Shown piece after piece: positions 11,782 to 22,773 of a DNA stretch of 64,000 nucleotides. Numbering within the stretch: position 1 is the stretch's first letter; each line of letters begins with the position of its first letter. The notes below the pieces were generated by a model. That model made no database searches. It was not told the DNA's origin and worked only from the letters and a program-made list of their open reading frames with translations. The stretch is from the NCBI GenBank assembly GCA_015680685.1, contig MNCI01008733.1, forward strand, positions 137,045-201,044, given 5' to 3'. Made by a program: the position numbers and the translations under genes. Source of the DNA: Gnetum montanum. Lineage: Eukaryota; Streptophyta; Gnetopsida; Gnetales; Gnetaceae.

Positions 11782-13299
11782 TTAGGGGCGAGTTGGCAGA
11801 AGGCGACAGGCACACCGAGGCCGTTCCAGCTCATGAAGCAGGTCCAGTGTGGCGCGATGCTCCTTGGTGTCCATGAAGTTCACAGCTTGTTGGATGCCTT
11901 GCATAGTAGCCTCTCTCCTGCTCCGGTCAGCCGACGAGTCCCCCGCATCGGGGTGGAATCTAGCGGACGTGCGTCTGATGTGTCGTCTGAGCTCCCCCCA
12001 GGAGCTCTCACAACTAATGCCCAAAATGCTATATGGGCAACGCCCCCCCCCCCCTGAGCCACTGACGGGCACTGTGTACATGTGCCCGGTCAAATTGTCA
12101 TTGTCGTTGCCATTGCTTCTCCTCCTCCATCAGGCGCTCCTACTCCTCTCGGGCCACTGCCTCCTGGGCCTGACGAGCCGCCTCTTCCTAGTGCAGCTCC
12201 TCCTTGATTCGATCCTGGAGCTCATCAATGAGCTGGGCCCGCGAGGTCTCCATCATGAGCGTGTGCTACCGGCTCAGCTGTTGTGCCTGTTCACGAAGCT
12301 GGGCATCGTGGTCGGTGCGCCACTAAGCCAAGGTCTCAGTCCATTTTGCCTCCAAAATCTATCGCTCGACCTCCCGAGCAGCAGCAACCGCTTGTTGCAT
12401 TTCCACCTCCAAATTTTGGGGGGCGCTGTGGGGGTCAGGCGAGGAGGGGGGGGATTTCAACGAGAGCGGCTTCCCTAGGAGAGGTTCAAAGCGGTCTGCC
12501 ATTGCTGAGTGGCCGGGGTAGGGGAAATCGGGGCTGTGGTGGGGGGGGCATTAGCGAGGCGACCCCTAGGGGGGGCAAAGGATGGGCCAGGAGCCCCCTG
12601 CCCCCCACCCCCCGCCACAAAGCCAAAATTAACCCCGAGTGGTGACCACGTCGTTTACGGCGGAGGGCCTCAACGAAGAACCGCGGTAGGTTAACCTGGG
12701 TGTCGTCCTTTAAGCACCTCAAGAAGGTGAAATGCAACCCCTGGAGCTTGGACATGTNTTGAAATGCAACCCCTGGAGCTTGGACACGTTGCTCGACTAG
12801 ACGAAAAATGTTCCACCAAGGCGGCGGCACGAGCCCAGAGGCGCAGGAGAGAAGACCGAGGGACCTGGCAGCTCTGCGTTCTCGGGGTTAGCCCCTCGAA
12901 AAAGGTCGCAGAGTTCTGGAGGCCACGAGAGGTCAGCAGGATGACCTCACCAGTGACCGAGACCCCCAAATAGCTAGCCAGGGTAGCTTCCGTGAGCCGA
13001 ATTACACGGCCTCGAAAGAAAGTTTGATCACCGCGCCAGTTAGTAAAGAATGTGTTGTCAGGAAGGTCAGGGTCCCCGACCAGCCTCTGCAGCAGGTCGG
13101 CCCAACCGCACTGGCAAACCATCTGCCAGAGTTCTACGTCATCTTGGTAGACGGCGCAGTCAGGTTCGTATGTCAGCGTTGCTCCCATGGTGTCCGCAAG
13201 CTCGTGCCACGCTCTGCAAGTCTGTAGGATAAGTCGCTGGGGGGGGGGGTTGCTGCCTACGCAAAGACCGTGCAATTCCATGTCTTCCAGGCATGCCAT
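11782..13299 (-). pseudogene. LINE ORF3: plant-transposon-like domain, coiled coil, C-terminal DnaJ J-domain
   Basis: Begins at an ATG (13297-13299) 14 bases after the ORF2 stop. The first part contains ELWQMVCQCGWADLLQRLVG, then FFRGRVIRLTEATLASYLGV, then (12710-12640, shifted frame) QVNLPRFFVEALRRKRRG. This layout resembles the 'putative plant transposon protein' family. A proline-rich linker follows, then about 110 residues rich in Glu, Gln, Arg and Ala (12420-12070), plainly coiled coil, with about six stops, many of them TAG where CAG is expected. After a one-base slip in a G run (about 12044-12055) comes a J-domain (12037-11840): CPYSILGIS, helix II, ARFHPDAG with the HPD loop at 11947-11955, and helix III. 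J-domains stimulate Hsp70. At least two frameshifts and one unresolved base (12758) break the frame. The J-domain call is strong; the N-terminal family is tentative. Confidence 0.7.
12728..12788. repeat. 29-bp duplication around an unresolved base
   Basis: TGAAATGCAACCCCTGGAGC and the next nine bases occur twice, at 12728-12756 and 12760-12788, separated by TNT. This looks like an assembly join error inside ORF3 rather than biology. Confidence 0.75.
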
Positions 13300-13313
13300 A
13301 ACAGCAGTGCCGA

Positions 13314-16300
13314 TCAGGAGTCACCATTAAATCGCCATGGGGGGGGCATCCTGCATGCGCGCCAAGTGGCGATCATGCAAGGGCATTCGTAAATGAAGTG
13401 GGTGAGCGTTTCGGAGCTAGTTCCGTAGCGCGGGCACGTGGTGTTGTGTGTGATGCTGCGCTGCTGTAGTACGGCGTGTACGGGGAGCGTCGTAGATTTT
13501 ATCTGCCAGAGAAACATTTTGACTTTCTCAGGAAGCCGCCCGCGCGAAATCTCCTGCCAGCCGTCTTCCGGGGAAAATTTTTGCATCAGGATGGTGTGCA
13601 GCTCGAGGTGGATCCAGCCTAGGCGCAGCATCTCTCGCACGTGTCGACAGATGGTCTGCCAAGGCCATGAAGCGTGTGGTCCAGGCTGCCAAGGCATGTA
13701 TTTCCGACGGGCGATGCGGGCCCACTGGCTATGCTCCCCCAGCGCACGTGTCAGCCGGTGGACGAGCCGTTGCTGTCCCATCGTGCATTCATCTTCGAAA
13801 GTCATGACGCCCAAGCCCCCCGCCTGACGAGGACGGGTGACGTGGTGCTAGTTGATAAGGTGAAGCTTGCTCCCCCCTTTGCCCCCCCACCAAATGAAGT
13901 TGCGGATCATGGCGTTGATTTGGTGAATTATGGCTGTGGGGGGCACGACGACCGTCACCACAAAGCGCGTAGTGGCCGTGAGGATTCCGGTAGCCATGAG
14001 GAGGCGGCCCTTGCGGGTAAGAAAATGGTTTGCCCAGTGATGTATGCATTTCTTGAGTTTGGCCAAGAGGGGAGTCCAAGTATTGTTTCATTCCCATTGG
14101 AACAGTGGGATACCAAGGTAGGTATCGATGAGTTTGCCGGACTGAATGTTCAGGATTTATGTAACCCGGTGCTGCACCTACGGGTCCACATTGATGAAGT
14201 ACGCCGTCGACTTTGTGTGGTTGATTTCCAATCCTAATTTGGCAGCCAATCTGGTCAGGGCTAGGTTGATACACCGTGCCTGAGGGGCCACCGCTCGGCT
14301 GAGAAGCATGGTATCGTCGGCGTAGTGTTCAACACGGAAAGCCACCCTCGTAATGTCCAGGCCCTCCACCCCCGAGGTACTGCAGTAAAATTGCATGAGG
14401 TCCATGGAAATGATGAATAGCACGGGGGACAGGGGGTCGCCTTGCCTTAGTCCACGACTAGGGGAGGAAAAGCCCCACAACTGCCCACCCACGTCAAAGG
14501 AAAACCCTACGGAGGACTGGATATGTAGACATTATTGGATAAAACCAGGGTCAAAGCCTTTCTTATGCATGATGTCATGTAAGACGTCCCAACTAAGCGT
14601 ATCGTATGCCTTAGCTATGTCTAGCTTGAGACATAGACCAGGAAACCCCGTAGTGCGGAGGGAATGGAGGACCTCTTGCATAAGAAGAACCTAATCCTGA
14701 AGGGTCCTACCATGAATGAAGCCCACCTAATTGCGTCCAACCAACTTAGGCAAGAGGGGTCCTAGACGATTGACCAGGAGTTTGGAGAAGACGCAAATAA
14801 GAACATTGCACATACCAATGGGACGAAAGTGCTCTGGACGGTGTGCATTCAACTGTTTTGGGATGCAGATGATGTGCGAGCAGTTGAGTTCGCACCGTAC
14901 CTGTCGTCTGGCCAGCATGACATTTAAAGAATCTAGAAGATTGGGCCCCACAACATCCAAGAAAGCTCTGAAGAACTCCAGTGACCAACCGTCCAGTCTA
15001 GGCGCTTTACCTTTCAGCATGTTGTTGATGGTGTTAGTCAATTCTGTCACCGAGAAGGGGGCCAGAAGAAGTTGATTGTCTACTACAATGAGCACCTTGG
15101 CCACATGGACGGAGATGGGCTGGGTGGGGTGCTTGGTCCAAATGCGCCCCCAATAATGTGAGAGCTCGTTGACGATCCCCTGTGGGTCTTCAACCACCGC
15201 CCCAACCTGAGTACGGAGGCCACGGATGTGGGTTTCACCACGCGTCTTAGCCATGGCGAAGAAGAATTTCGTATGTTGGTCCCCCTCGCGGAGCCATCTA
15301 ATCCTGGATCGCTGCCGCCAATAGGTCTCCTCCTCATGATCTAGACTCTGGAGTTGATGAAGAAGATACATCTCCTCTGAGTGCAGGTCCTCCCCAGTCT
15401 CTTGTCACGCCTGGATGTGTCCGAGCCGCTCCTGAACCATCTTGTGGCCAGTACGAAAAGAAAACTTCTCCCCCACCGGGAGGGCCTGGATGGCCCACTT
15501 GAGCTGAAGGAGAGCATCTTTGAGGAAGCTCTGCGGGTCCATCCGACCCGACTGGTAATCGGCCCAAATGTCCTCTACCAATGGGCGAAGCCACGGTTTG
15601 ATCAGCCATGTGGTCTCGAACTAAAATGGGCGTGGGGCCCAGGGTTGAGGTGGGCCAATGGACACAACCAACGAGCGGTAGTCAGAAGCAGCCCGCTCTT
15701 GCCCGGTCACGTTGATGGCGGTGCCAAGGAGGAGATCAGAGATAACGCAAACTCGATCAATGCGGGAGAGGACACGATGCGCCCCTTTCCGCCGGTTGCT
15801 CTAGGTGAAACGGTAGTTCACAATGGGTAGATCAACAAGAGAAGAGCGCTCAAGGAACTCCATGAAATCTAGCGCGTCCAAAGGGGGGGGCGGCCCCCCC
15901 AGATTTCTCCCAAGGGTACAGACACTGGTTGAATTCACCTACAACCACCCAGGAGCCATGATCAGGCACCAGCAAGGCCACCCGATTCAACTCGTGAAGC
16001 CGTGATTCCCAAGCCTGCGCCCCATAGAAGTTGGTCAGCCAAAAACCATGGGCAGGGACGTGGACCATGATGGTCCATGGGGAGGCATCCACCAGAGTGG
16101 TGGTGGGGTGTGCAAGAATGGCTAGGCCTCCAGCCCGGCCCTGGCTGGGGTGTAGGTAGGTGGTCCAGCCCGTCCACTAGAGGTGACCAGATTTCGCAGC
16201 CTGCAGCTTGGTTTTCTGGAGGCAGACCATATCACAATTCTCCTCTCTGACAATACGGTGCAGGGTATTTCGTTTATAGGGGGTACCCTGCCCCCTGCAA

Positions 16301-16320
16301 TTCCAACTGAAAATCTTCAT
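13314..16320 (-). pseudogene. LINE ORF2: APE endonuclease, reverse transcriptase, zf-RVT
   Basis: Opens at an ATG (16318-16320) with MKIFSWNCRGQG, the classic start of plant LINE endonucleases. CLQKTKLQ (normally QETK) and VVGEFNQCL (normally GDFN) follow. The reverse transcriptase (15000-14180) shows GKAPRLDGWSLEFFRAF, FRPIGMCNVLI, LDIAKAYD, SRGLRQGDPLSPVLF and the catalytic HYADDTML at about 14310. The C-terminal region (13560-13380) carries KMFLWQIKSTTLP and THFIYECPC, the zinc-binding zf-RVT. The enzyme nicks target DNA and copies the element RNA at the break. Stops and frameshifts, some at homopolymers such as 15883-15900, inactivate it. The stop lies 14 bases before the ORF3 ATG. Confidence 0.9.
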
Positions 16321-16385
16321 GCGCAACTAAAGGTGTGGCGCTGGTAGACCTCCCGTAAGGTTTATTGTTGGCCCAAGTCGATGTG

Positions 16386-17898
16386 TCATTGGGCTTGTCG
16401 ACTTCTGGACTGGGACTCGATTGAGCGGCCTGGGCGCCCCTCTCCCTCATGGACCACAGGGGTACAGATGGCTTCCTCAGCTGGGGACTGCGACGCCTTG
16501 CGCTGTCGGGTCCGGGTGCTCCTCCGGATGACGTTGACCCATTCTCCCAGCGGGGGGAGCACTGGTTCCGGTTCGGGTGGGTGTGGTTGGTGAGTGGTGG
16601 CTGGTGATTGGGAGCGGTGGGGNNNNNNNNNNNNNNNNNNNNNNNNNNNNNNNNNNNNNNNNNNNNNNNNNNNNNNNNNNNNNNNNNNNNNNNNNNNNNN
16701 NNNNNNNNNNNNNNNNNNNNNNNNNNNNNNNNNNNNNNNNNNNNNNNNNNNNNNNNNNNNNNNNNNNNNNNNNNNNNNNNNNNNNNNNNNNNNNNNNNNN
16801 NNNNNNNNNNNNNNNNNNNNNNNNNNNNNNNNNNNNNNNNNNNNNNNNNNNNNNNNNNNNNNNNNNNNNNNNNNNNNNNNNNNNNNNGTAGTTGGGTGGG
16901 GGGTGCAAGCATCCCTTACGGCCCCTGGTGACCCAGTTGCCCTCCTTGAAAAGGTGGCGGGCTGGGTTATTCGATCGGGGCCTACGAAATCGACAATCTG
17001 TCTCGCGATGGCTAGGCTTACCACAGCACCCGCAACCGTCAGGCTGGTCCATTCGGGGGGTCGTGCTGTGTAGCGTATGGTCCCTAGTGTCCATGTTTTC
17101 ATAGGTAATTTGAAGGGATTGCTCTCCCCCTAGGAGTTCCAAGACGACGTCCCAGACAAAGTCGGTCACTACCAAGATTCGCCAAACACAGAAACGGGCA
17201 AAGCCCATCTGTTCCAGCGACCTCGTGACCCTGTCGAAGGTAATGAACTCGCCGAAGTGCCCTTCCACCTCCTGCAAAAACTCAAGACTCCATAACTCCC
17301 ACGGGATGCCAGCCACCCGGATCCAGACTGGGGCATGGGTAAACAGATCGAGTTCTCTGTGGGCACCGGGGCGCCAGGGGGTCAAAGCGAGACCACGGGC
17401 CCCATAGAACCAAGGCCCGCCAAGAAGAACAGAGTCGCAGGCCTGCAAGGAGGGGATGACAAAGAGGAGCAGATCCTCTGAGAGGCTCCGGACAGTAATG
17501 TCCTCGATTTTCCACTGTTCCTTGACCCAACGGTGAATCAGGCCAAGCCGAGGACAGCTCCCCCAGGAGATGAAGCAGCCGATGAGGCTCCGTTCCATGG
17601 TACGAACGCCTTCGGTAGGGGGGTGGCGGATGCGAAGGCATAGGGTGTTGTCGAAACAGGAATGAGCCACGATGGTTCCTCCAGTTGCTGCGGCCGCCAT
17701 GGCATCCGTCACCGGGGTCACGGTGGCGGGGGACACTATCCCAGTGGTCGTTGTCGCCGTAGTCGCTGTCGTGGTTGCTGCATCTGCCGAGGTTGCCACT
17801 ACCGTGGTTGTTGCGGCCGTGGTTGTTGCCGCAGTTGCTGCAGTCGCCGTCGTGGTTGTTGCTGTCGTGGTTGCTGCTACCGTGGTTGATGCCACCAT
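16386..17898 (-). pseudogene. LINE ORF1: DUF4283-type RNA-binding protein with zinc knuckle
   Basis: After a low-complexity Thr/Ala/Val start (17898-17690) comes a domain typical of plant LINE ORF1: FVIPSLQACDSVLLGGPWFY and APVWIRVAGIPWELW. A CX2CX4HX4C knuckle, CGCCGKPSHRETDC, lies near 17000. A 265-base gap interrupts the frame. On its far side the probable C-terminus reads GEWVNVIRRSTRTRQRKA and stops at about 16386, 66 bases before ORF2. It would coat the LINE RNA. The frame across the gap cannot be judged. Confidence 0.8.
16623..16887. other. Assembly gap (265 N)
   Basis: Unresolved bases inside LINE ORF1. Apparent reading frames across it are meaningless. Confidence 0.99.
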
Positions 17899-17935
17899 GG
17901 TTGCTGCTACCGCAGTTTTCAGATCTTACTAACGC
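17690..17935. repeat. Degenerate GTT/GCC trinucleotide repeats at the LINE 5' end
   Basis: About 245 bases of imperfect GTT, GCC, GCT and GTC triplets. They encode the Thr/Ala-rich ORF1 start on the minus strand and produce spurious Cys/Gly/Arg and Val/Ala frames on the plus strand. Confidence 0.85.
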
Positions 17936-17951
17936 TGAGTCAAGGCCATTT

Positions 17952-17963
17952 ATCACTAGTTTT
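17952..17963. repeat. LINE target-site duplication, 5' side of the element
   Basis: ATCACTAGTTTT, equal to 11474-11485. Confidence 0.8.
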
Positions 17964-18219
17964 GACATATCTTCTTCTTTCAATTATATACCTTGCTATA
18001 TGGCCTATCTTAGTTTTTGAATTACATCACATAATGTAGTTAGTAAGATACCATTATATTGTTTACTAAATGTACTTGTTAATGTTTATTTTGAAAATAA
18101 TGAAGAAATGCTATGTAATCTCATTTTTATTTTATTATATGTAGTATTTACAAATGGGGCTATAATAATAATTAAGTCATCCATTATAAATTTTTGTATG
18201 ACTTGGTAATGTCATTAGA

Positions 18220-19211
18220 TAACTGGATCAAAACTATTTAGATCTTGATCCTATCGATCTCCATGAATACATGGCAACCATTGATAAGCCTAGAAAGTGG
18301 CTTGAAAACCTCACATGAATACTAGATTTAGAAGTAGATGACAAAACTAAAGATACCCTTGTAGAAACCTTGTCACCATCAACAAAGGAAAAAAGAAAAA
18401 ATTGAAGCTAATCTCTAAGTTAATACCACAATACAGATAAAACATTACTAAAATATTGCAAAAAAATATTGAAGCATTTGCAAAGTCTTATATTGATGTG
18501 CCAAGATTAGACTCGTGGATGATTTAACATAACATACCATTAGACTCTAAAATTAAGCCAATTAAAAAAAAATTTACAAAGTTTTCCCTCACTTGGCCTT
18601 GGTTATCAATGATGAAATTAAGAAGATTTATCATGCTAGTTTCATTATAGAGTAATGGCTTACATAGATGGGACTTCCAACATGTTCCCCCTAGTGAAAA
18701 CACATTATCATATGCCATAGCTACCTTAGCATTGACTATGACACCCAAGATACTATGTAAGTTACCATTGATGAACATGACTTACACTTAACCCATAACA
18801 CAAGAAAACCATGTGATGTTTATTACCAATGTGAACAATGATATTCAACTTGAATGGTTGAATGACATTGAATACTACATATTATATGGTAAATCCTCTC
18901 ATCTAAATTCAAATCAAAAAGATGTAAGCAAGAGAGCTAAAACATATGCTATCATGGTTAATAATATATTATGCCAGAAATCATATTATTGGTTTGCCTT
19001 AGAAAAGCATAACTTAAGCAATATTATAATACATATATGAAGGCCTCTATGGGGGACATGTAGGGTCATGGCCACTAAGATTAGGTATTTAGTTTACTAC
19101 TAGCCTTAGATGGAACATGATTGTATGCGAAAGGTAAAAACTTATGACATTTGTCAACAACATAGTATCCTCATACATGTTCCACCAATAGAGTAACATA
19201 TAACACAAATA
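18220..19211 (+). pseudogene. T2 pol part 1: RT start joined to RNase H tail and integrase zinc region
   Basis: AFAKSYIDVPRLDSWMI and IPLDSKIKPIKKKF (18465-18590) match the start of Tat-lineage reverse transcriptase (usually FAWSYxDMPGLD). Shortly after, SENTLSYAIATLAL (18690-18745) is the end of RNase H, so most of the reverse transcriptase and RNase H has been deleted. The integrase start follows, with YILYGKSSHLN, NILCQKSYYWF and the zinc region KTYDICQQHSILIHVPP (about 19130-19190). The frame is then cut by the T1 LTR. Stops are present throughout. The integrase core continues at 54642. Confidence 0.7.
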
Positions 19212-20230
19212 TGAAACACCTCAAAGAAAATTTTAGCTGTACACAAGGAAGCCTTATGACCAAAGGGGAAAATGTAAGTCTCTTCTTTGTAATTGTCAGG
19301 TAATTTTGGTCAAATTCAAGAGAAACAAAATGCTTAAATTTCCCTTCAGAAAATCAATCGTGTAAACCTATTTTACCAAAATCTTGGAGCATTCTCACTT
19401 TGTAAAATGTAATTCATGGTATGGGACATAAAAAAGACCATGAATTATGCTAAAATAACATAATTAAACTCATACTGTCAAAACACTAGCATTCCCATTG
19501 TAATTGCTCAAAAATGTTGTACACAAAAAATGTTGCAATTTTTGGCCATATTAAGTACCAAAAACTTTGTGTATAATGCCTAGAAACTTGCCCAGGCTAG
19601 GTCAACATAGCAACAACAAACTATATCCTATTAAAACAAGAATCAACACCATTTTTATGGAATTTTGGATCATGAAAGCTCTTTCAAACTTAAGACCTTT
19701 AGAGTAGAGAAAAGATCTAAAAGCCCAAAGCCATTTCTTTGGTGTAGATCATTGAGAGTGTTGAGAACCTACTGTAACAATTACTTTGTAGTATATCAAT
19801 CAAGCTAAACTATTTGAGTCAGCTGTAGAACACACCCTACCTACTTGTGCATCAGATCTTTAATAGAACTTTTAAGGGGATTCTTGGAACATTCATAGTT
19901 CCACATCTTGAAAGCCTATAGGCTTCCAATATGTATTTTCTCATCTTGTACTTCCTCCAAAATTAATACAAATTTTTAGGTAATTGTCCATATTTTTCTA
20001 TTAATTTTGATATCATTTCTCTATCCACTCTTAGATCCAACATTAGATTAATTATTTCTAAGTTATGATTCATTATCAATGATTTTCACTCAGTAATAGA
20101 CCATTAAGTTTTTATGTGACCGATAAGCCCATCTAAGGTACCTCAAATCCTTTTCAAGGCTCATGAATCCTGAGGTAAAACTCTTTGTGTAGATCTATTC
20201 GATTTTCATCATCAAATATTTTCTATCACT
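19212..20230 (+). repeat. 5' LTR of T1 (1019 bp)
   Basis: Starts TGAAACACCTCAAAGAAAAT and ends TTTTCTATCACT. It matches 31883-31918 plus 53656-54641 along its length, e.g. TCTCTTCTTTGTAATTGTCA against CCTCTTCTTTGTAATTGTCA. Confidence 0.75.
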
Positions 20231-20830
20231 ATAGTTTTCTAGTGCTAGAAGGATGGTCTCTGCCTACTTTTTCCCACCTAAATCTAAACACAACTACAGT
20301 TTGCACATTTTTTGCTAGATATTTCCAATGCATTTAGTGTGTGAGAGCTATTTTTAAGTGATTTTTTATACCACTTTTTTAAAGCACTATGTTTTTTCTT
20401 CTTGTTCCTACACCAGCATTTTTTCCTTAGTCATAAACATCTCTCATGCAATAAAAATCCTACAAATACGCTAATCTTTTACTACTTGAATCCTCAAATT
20501 TTACTTCTATTCCCCTTTAAATCATAGTGTTACCTCAAAAAAACTCTAGGATAAAAATGTTATAGGTAGTTAATCCTTTTACAATTACAAAAATTATTAT
20601 TACATTTGCAATTCACTATACTTTTTCTATTTTTACATTTACATTTTTACAAAGTTTTCTTAATTATTTACACTATCAGTTACATTTACACTACAACTCA
20701 TTCATGCTCTTATAGTGTTTACATTGTAATTTATTCATCATTTATGTTCTTGCAGTTTGTGCACTATGTATTATTCCCAATTTATTAATACATTCAAACA
20801 CAACTTGAAACCTAATACAACTTTAGACCA
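20231..20830 (+). other. T1 leader
   Basis: Non-coding leader between LTR and gag. TAGTGCTAGAAGGATGG at about 20241 sits where a primer-binding site is expected, but I cannot assign it to a tRNA. Confidence 0.4.
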
Positions 20831-21577
20831 ACTCATGAAAGTAAGGTAGGGGTCCCTTCAAAAAGTATAAAAATTTATTCAACAATGGAATGCAACTTTA
20901 AATAGAATTATAAAATCCATTTTGGAAACCCATCTATTAGTCAATTTCATAGGAGCTATCAACGACTTCATGAAGTGAAAACTCTACAACTTAGACCTTA
21001 CATAACACATGTTCTGCTCTATCATAGCCATCTACTTTGTATTCTTCCAACTAAACAAAAATAAACTATAAGCACAAGGATAGGTCCAAATACATGAAAG
21101 AACCAATTATACCTTCTATGCTTCTAGAATAGTTACTTAAAAACAACCATATTCAACATAATCAATTGTTAGAGAATGTTCATAAGAGGCATGATCATCT
21201 TTGTAAGATTGTTAAAGATCTAATAGGAGCAACCAATGAAGATCCCCAAATACCAAAATACTTCAAGCCTAATAGATTTTATCACTATCATCAACTAACT
21301 AGTCATGATATTGATTTTTGCTTAGTCTTGAAGGATGATCTCTAGAAGATGATTAATCATGGAGAGTTAGTATTGAATGAATCCAACCCTGAAAATACCA
21401 ATAGTGGCCTTATAACATAGCCTCTTTCATAACATTCAATCAGTCTCATCCTCCTAAGGAATCATTTTTCATCAAGGTATTACGAGTTAGCACTCAACCC
21501 TAGAACTTAAAACCTAGAATGTCTTTTGCTATATAGATGATACCACCTTTGGCCCCTAAAGAGTATTTTGTTATATG
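20831..21577 (+). pseudogene. gag: T1 gag (5' part), interrupted by C2
   Basis: The plus-strand translation ends in KPNRFYHYHQLTSHDIDFC followed by LVLKDDL and MINHGELVL (21261-21370). In Tat-lineage Gag this is the histidine/cysteine region (usually CxYHQxxxHxTxxC) followed by a conserved helix. Upstream, frames are broken. C2 is inserted at 21577 on the other strand; the chain resumes at 27249. Confidence 0.6.
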
Positions 21578-22773
21578 TGAGGATCATTGAACTTAGAAGT
21601 AGGGGAGATGAAAAAGTTCCCCAAATTTAAATTCTTTGGATAAAGCACACACACCAAATTTAACGTGGTTTCCCAACTTGGGTAGTCCACACTTGGAGGA
21701 TACATCGCAAGCACACCTCTGAATTTTGTTTCTTTCAAATGTGTTTTGAAGGGTACTACACCCTATATAAGATCTAAGCTCTACGCTAGAGTGTCATGAT
21801 GCTACACCAACCACTCAACTCCAAAAGGTCCCAACAAGTTTAGAGTATGATTTGTAGGCTTCCACAACCTTTGCAATCTTGAGCTCCACTCTGAAGTGTT
21901 GTGGTGCTACACAACCATTTAATCCCATAGGATCCTGACAAGCTCAAGCAAGATGCCTTCTTGCAAGAAGCACATCAACCCTATAGGGAAATAAGATAGA
22001 ACAACAATTATAATGGATGAATGCAACTCAGTTTGTTGATCCTTGCACTTTGAAGTACACCAGACTTTACAATGGATAAATGATAATACAATGAGGAGCA
22101 ACAATGATTATAATGATTGATAATTGATTACACAATGATAGTACAAAGACTTGCACATTATTAATGAGAACAATGCCTTCTTATAGTCACTATGTTTCCA
22201 AATTCATCTTTGAACTTGTGCAACAACTAGCTAACAATCATGGAAGATGTCTTCTTCATGGTTGAGATGTATTTCTATATTTGCCTTCATTTTGGAAAGA
22301 CATATTTGTCTGGTGAAATACGTCTTTCTGAAAATAGCTTGCTTTTTGTGAAGATGTATTTGTTTGGAAAAAGATGTCTTTGCCTGATGAAAGATGGCTA
22401 CTATTTTTTAGAAATGTCTTCTTCTATGTTGCCTTCAATTCTACCAAGACTTCTACTATTTCTTGGAGATGTATTTGTTCACCTTCCTTTGCATGATGAA
22501 TTCTTCATTCCTTATTCATGACCTTGCACTTCCACATGCTTCAATGATGAAAACGTTTCTTGTGAGTTATTTGGTCCTTGTCTAGATTCTTGGAATTCTT
22601 ACATGTTCTCTTGAGACCTTTTGGATGACCTTTTTCTTTGAGCTCTCCTTTTGTCTAAACTAATTCATTCCTTGTCATCTCGTCTTGGTCCTACAAACAC
22701 GATAACACACAACCATACAAACAACCTTTTTTTTTCATTTTACTTAATGTTTTGACACACCAAAAGATCCACA
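21578..22773 (-). repeat. 3' LTR of C2 (1196 bp)
   Basis: Starts TGAGGATCATTGAACTTAGA and ends ACCAAAAGATCCACA. Pairs with 26058-27248 and is related to the C1 LTR. Confidence 0.85.

Larger units (their letters stand above)
11486..17951 (-). mobile_element. Non-LTR retrotransposon (LINE, plant L1-like) with three reading frames
   Basis: A 6.5-kb GC-rich block in AT-rich DNA, bounded by the 12-base duplication ATCACTAGTTTT (11474-11485 and 17952-17963), with an A tail on the minus strand at its low-coordinate end. In order on the minus strand: ORF1 (RNA-binding protein), ORF2 (endonuclease, reverse transcriptase, zinc-binding region) and an extra ORF3 (plant-transposon-like domain, coiled coil, J-domain). 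Trinucleotide repeats lie at the 5' end and several long C tracts (sense strand) in the 3' UTR. All frames are damaged and the sequence has a 265-base gap. Plant LINEs normally have two frames, so ORF3 is unusual. Confidence 0.9.

Noticed and set aside
11849-12478. Leu-rich 209-residue plus-strand frame that could pass for a membrane protein
   Set aside because: It is the antisense of the coiled coil and J-domain of LINE ORF3; Glu/Gln-rich coding reads as Leu-rich on the other strand.
16577-17073. Plus-strand frames across the N stretch
   Set aside because: They are artefacts of the 265-base gap.
17662-17932. Cys/Gly/Arg-rich and Val/Ala-rich plus-strand reading frames
   Set aside because: They are other-frame readings of the GTT/GCC trinucleotide repeats at the start of LINE ORF1.
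20241-20257. Assigning the T1 primer-binding site to a particular tRNA
   Set aside because: TAGTGCTAGAAGGATGG sits at the right place but I could not match it with confidence to any plant tRNA 3' end.
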